Assembly (NCBI GenBank): GCA_023392595.1
Contig: JAEVYU010000004.1
Span: forward strand, 17,648-81,647
Direction: 5' to 3'
Length of the DNA: 64,000 bases
Source: Bacillota bacterium
GTDB taxonomy: Bacteria > Bacillota > UBA4882 > UBA8346
Shown here: positions 62,313 to 64,000 of the stretch, piece after piece
Layout: each line of letters starts with the position of its first letter
Numbering within the stretch: position 1 is the first letter of the stretch
Position numbers and translations under genes: made by a program
Notes under the pieces: generated by a model
What the model saw: the letters and a program-made list of their open reading frames with translations, nothing else
The model's database searches: none
Told to the model about the DNA's origin: nothing

Positions 62313-62341
62313 CCGCTGCCAGATCTGGAGCGGTTTTTTTT
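62313..62341 (+). terminator. intrinsic terminator of the sulfatase operon
   Basis: CCGCT-(G)-CCAGA-TCTGG-AGCGG stem with one bulged G followed by eight T. Confidence 0.9.
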
Positions 62342-62410
62342 ATAAGTATTTTACCGGTTTTTTTAACCATCAAAAATGAGTTACGGGACCAATGCTTTAT
62401 ATTTTTATGC

Positions 62411-62525
62411 CCTCATTCCCCTCATGAACCTCATCCTCTCACCTAAACGAAGTCGGCTTTTTGCCTTTGGACTCCTAGGATTCAAATTAGACTTAATGGA
62501 AGTGGATTCGATGAGGGGAATGAGG
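62411..62525. repeat. 115-bp MITE-like element with perfect 15-bp inverted ends
   Basis: CCTCATTCCCCTCAT (62411-62425) and ATGAGGGGAATGAGG (62511-62525). The interior is non-coding. Similar in size to the elements at 30743 and 46064 but with different ends. Confidence 0.6.
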
Positions 62526-62824
62526 ACAGGAGGGTCTTAAAGCAAAGGGAAGAATTATGTTAAGTTATTTATAAAAGGGTCTCAACCAGAGTCGCAGCAA
62601 GATCACAGGCTCTGTCGGGATTTTTTTAATTTTTTAGAAGGAGTATACAACCTATTTACAGAATTGTTTTTAAATTGGTCTATAATCAATGCCTTCAAAT
62701 TCTACGAATCCTAAAATTTTGAAGAATGGAATTTTAACAGTATTTTAGCCCATTTTCCATACTTCCGTTAATTACGTCATGAAGCATAGGATATAAAAGT
62801 TTTTTATGAAGGGATAAGCGCCGC

Positions 62825-63568
62825 TTGAATAATTCACAAATACCTGCGATAAACAAGGAATCCGTCTCATTTAATTCTTATGAAGAAATGGCTGAATATT
62901 ATTTTAAATATGTAGATCAAAAGCCATATAATGCCTACTATGAAAGACCTGCAACTTTATTGTTACTTCCAGATGTTAAAGGGAAGAAAGTTGTCGATGC
63001 GGGATGTGCAGCAGGTTGGTATACTAAATGGCTATTAGAAAATGGCGCAAGTGTAATAGCATTAGATTTCAGCCCTAATATGATAGAGATGACCCAAAAA
63101 AGGGTTGGAAGTATGGCTAAAGTTATTAGAGCTGATTTAAATGAGCCATTAAACTTTATTGATAATGCGTCGATAGATATCGTCTTATCCTCTTTGACAC
63201 TTCATTATCTAAAAAGTTGGGATGTTGTGATGGGGGAATTTAACAGAATCCTAAAAACAGGAGGACAGCTTGTATTTTCTGTTCATCATCCTTTCATGGA
63301 CTTTGCGGTATTTAAACGAGATAACTATTTTCAAACAGAATTATTGAATGACGAATGGGATACTAATGAAGGAAAAGTGAAATTGCAATTTTATCGTAGA
63401 CCTTTGAGTAAAATTATAACATCGGTAATAGATGCAGGATTTGTCATAAAAAAAATATTAGAACCTATGCCAACAGAACAATTTAAAATAGAACAACCTT
63501 ACGAATATGATAAATTAACTAAAAAGCCTCAGTTTTTATTCATAAAGGCAGAAAAATCATCACTATAA
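62825..63568 (+). CDS. class I SAM-dependent methyltransferase
   Basis: 247 residues. SAM-binding motif I VVDAGCAAGWYTKWLLENGA, motif II region ALDFSPNMIEMTQKRVG, then VIRADLNEPLNFIDNASIDI and LSSLTLHYLKSW, as in the Methyltransf_11 type. The acceptor is not known; the C-terminal part (PMPTEQFKIEQPYEYDKLTK) resembles small-molecule methyltransferases. TTG start at 62825 with GAAGGGAT about 10 nt upstream. The DNA is more AT-rich than its neighbours, which may mean recent transfer. Confidence 0.88.
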   Translation: MNNSQIPAINKESVSFNSYEEMAEYYFKYVDQKPYNAYYERPATLLLLPDVKGKKVVDAGCAAGWYTKWLLENGASVIALDFSPNMIEMTQKRVGSMAKVIRADLNEPLNFIDNASIDIVLSSLTLHYLKSWDVVMGEFNRILKTGGQLVFSVHHPFMDFAVFKRDNYFQTELLNDEWDTNEGKVKLQFYRRPLSKIITSVIDAGFVIKKILEPMPTEQFKIEQPYEYDKLTKKPQFLFIKAEKSSL

Positions 63569-63889
63569 GGCATGACTAGGCCGACAGCTGGTCGAGACCT
63601 CACTCTTGCTCTCCACCTGAAAGCTACACATTACCCATATCGCTAACAAATGATAGAACACTCAAAAAATATTAATGGTTATTTTGTCCGCCGGGGGTTA
63701 ATTGGTGTTCATCGAACACGCCCGCACGGCTAGGTAATTTAAAAAATTCCAAATCCCCTCCGGGGATCCTAATCATTACCCACATCTTTTTAAAGAAATG
63801 GTCTTCAATCCAGTAGCAGTAAGGATCCCCTGACTATTTACGTTTTGACGGAAATTAAAAAATTATCAACTTCAACAATGATTTCGACT
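63569..63889. other. gap, no gene recognised
   Basis: About 320 bases. A hairpin (63753-63767) that could terminate the minus-strand gene on its right is the only structure seen. Confidence 0.5.
63738..63767 (-). terminator. terminator-like hairpin for the gene at the right edge
   Basis: On the minus strand ATCCCC-GGA-GGGGAT is followed by TTGGAATTTTTT. Confidence 0.5.
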
Positions 63890-64000
63890 TTAGCCGAAAT
63901 CCATGTCATCCGGCGTTTTCCCATAAATGCGCCGGGGCGAAACCTTGCCGGATTGGATGAACTTCGTGGGATACTCATTCGCGTCGTCAAAAGTTGTACA
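63890..64000 (-). CDS. 3' end of an unidentified gene running off the window
   Basis: 36 codons open to the right edge, ending at a TAA (complement of 63890-63892), with protein-like composition (FDDANEYPTKFIQSGKVSPR, then GKTPDDMDFG). No family recognised. A terminator-like hairpin lies downstream, which supports a real gene end. Confidence 0.45.
   Translation of the reverse strand, partial: CTTFDDANEYPTKFIQSGKVSPRRIYGKTPDDMDFG

Larger units (their letters stand above)
62150..62824. other. gap with a terminator and a repeat element
   Basis: About 675 bases with no gene recognised. It holds the operon terminator (62313-62341), an inverted-repeat element (62411-62525) and further AT-rich sequence. 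Confidence 0.6.

Noticed and set aside
1..64000. CRISPR arrays, rRNA genes, prophage blocks
   Set aside because: No regularly spaced repeats of CRISPR type, no rRNA sequence and no run of phage structural genes were seen; the only phage-like item is the C-terminal module at about 11520-11768.

Overview
The window looks like a chromosomal segment of a low-to-moderate GC, spore-forming Firmicute that probably has an outer membrane. Sporulation is indicated by yabM-, yabP- and yabQ-type genes, two SpoIID-type proteins and a SleB-type cortex hydrolase. The outer membrane is inferred from a secreted beta-barrel protein ending in an aromatic residue (23967-25181), a TolB-like secreted propeller, and three ABC solute-binding proteins that have signal peptides but no lipobox cysteine. 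Diderm, sporulating Firmicutes such as Limnochordia/Hydrogenispora-like lineages would fit, but the lineage is an inference.

Layout. 1-4.4 kb: a secreted phosphoesterase cut by the window edge, a 5' scrap of trpS, a Phd-Uma2 fusion, a Nudix/ANT(6) aminoglycoside-nucleotidyltransferase pair and decayed remnants (accessory DNA). 4.4-12.3 kb: KDG-kinase-like sugar kinase, CorA, UppP, a TPR-SpoIID protein, a frameshifted pectate-lyase/tail-spike-like gene and a small membrane protein. 13-14.1 kb: a DDE transposase lacking its catalytic Glu. 14.3-19.6 kb: a rearranged yab cluster (yabM, yabN/mazG, a SpoIID lipoprotein, yabP, a lytic transglycosylase, yabQ). 19.6-34.9 kb: a cellobiose/oligosaccharide locus with LacI regulator, cellobiose phosphorylase, porin, TolB-like protein, histidine kinase, two permeases, two binding proteins and a response regulator, tied together by repeated LacI-type palindromes. 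34.9-45.9 kb: mostly housekeeping genes (two tRNAs, ferredoxin, YqeY, SleB-like, CheC-like, endonuclease III, metalloprotease, phosphoglucomutase, ProC-like, hemerythrin) and a pair of unrecognised secreted paralogues. 46.2-48.8 kb: a Family 2A encapsulin shell gene with its cysteine desulfurase cargo. 48.9-51.7 kb: a GntR/FCD regulator and an IlvD/Edd dehydratase. 51.9-62.3 kb: a LacI-controlled cassette with a TauABC-like importer built from two different permeases and two different ATPases, a chemoreceptor, a sulfatase and a 2-hydroxyacid dehydrogenase. 62.8-64 kb: a methyltransferase and the 3' end of one more gene.

How the genes work together. In the cellobiose locus the porin would pass sugars through the outer membrane, the binding proteins and permeases (with an ATPase encoded elsewhere) would import them, the phosphorylase would split cellobiose to glucose-1-phosphate plus glucose, and phosphoglucomutase (41.8 kb) would feed glycolysis. 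The encapsulin pair is a sulfur-handling nanocompartment of a known class. The 51.9-62.3 kb cassette is the best candidate for an undescribed pathway: sensing, uptake and desulfation of a sulfate ester, controlled by a LacI regulator acting on three near-identical palindromes. Its substrate is not known.
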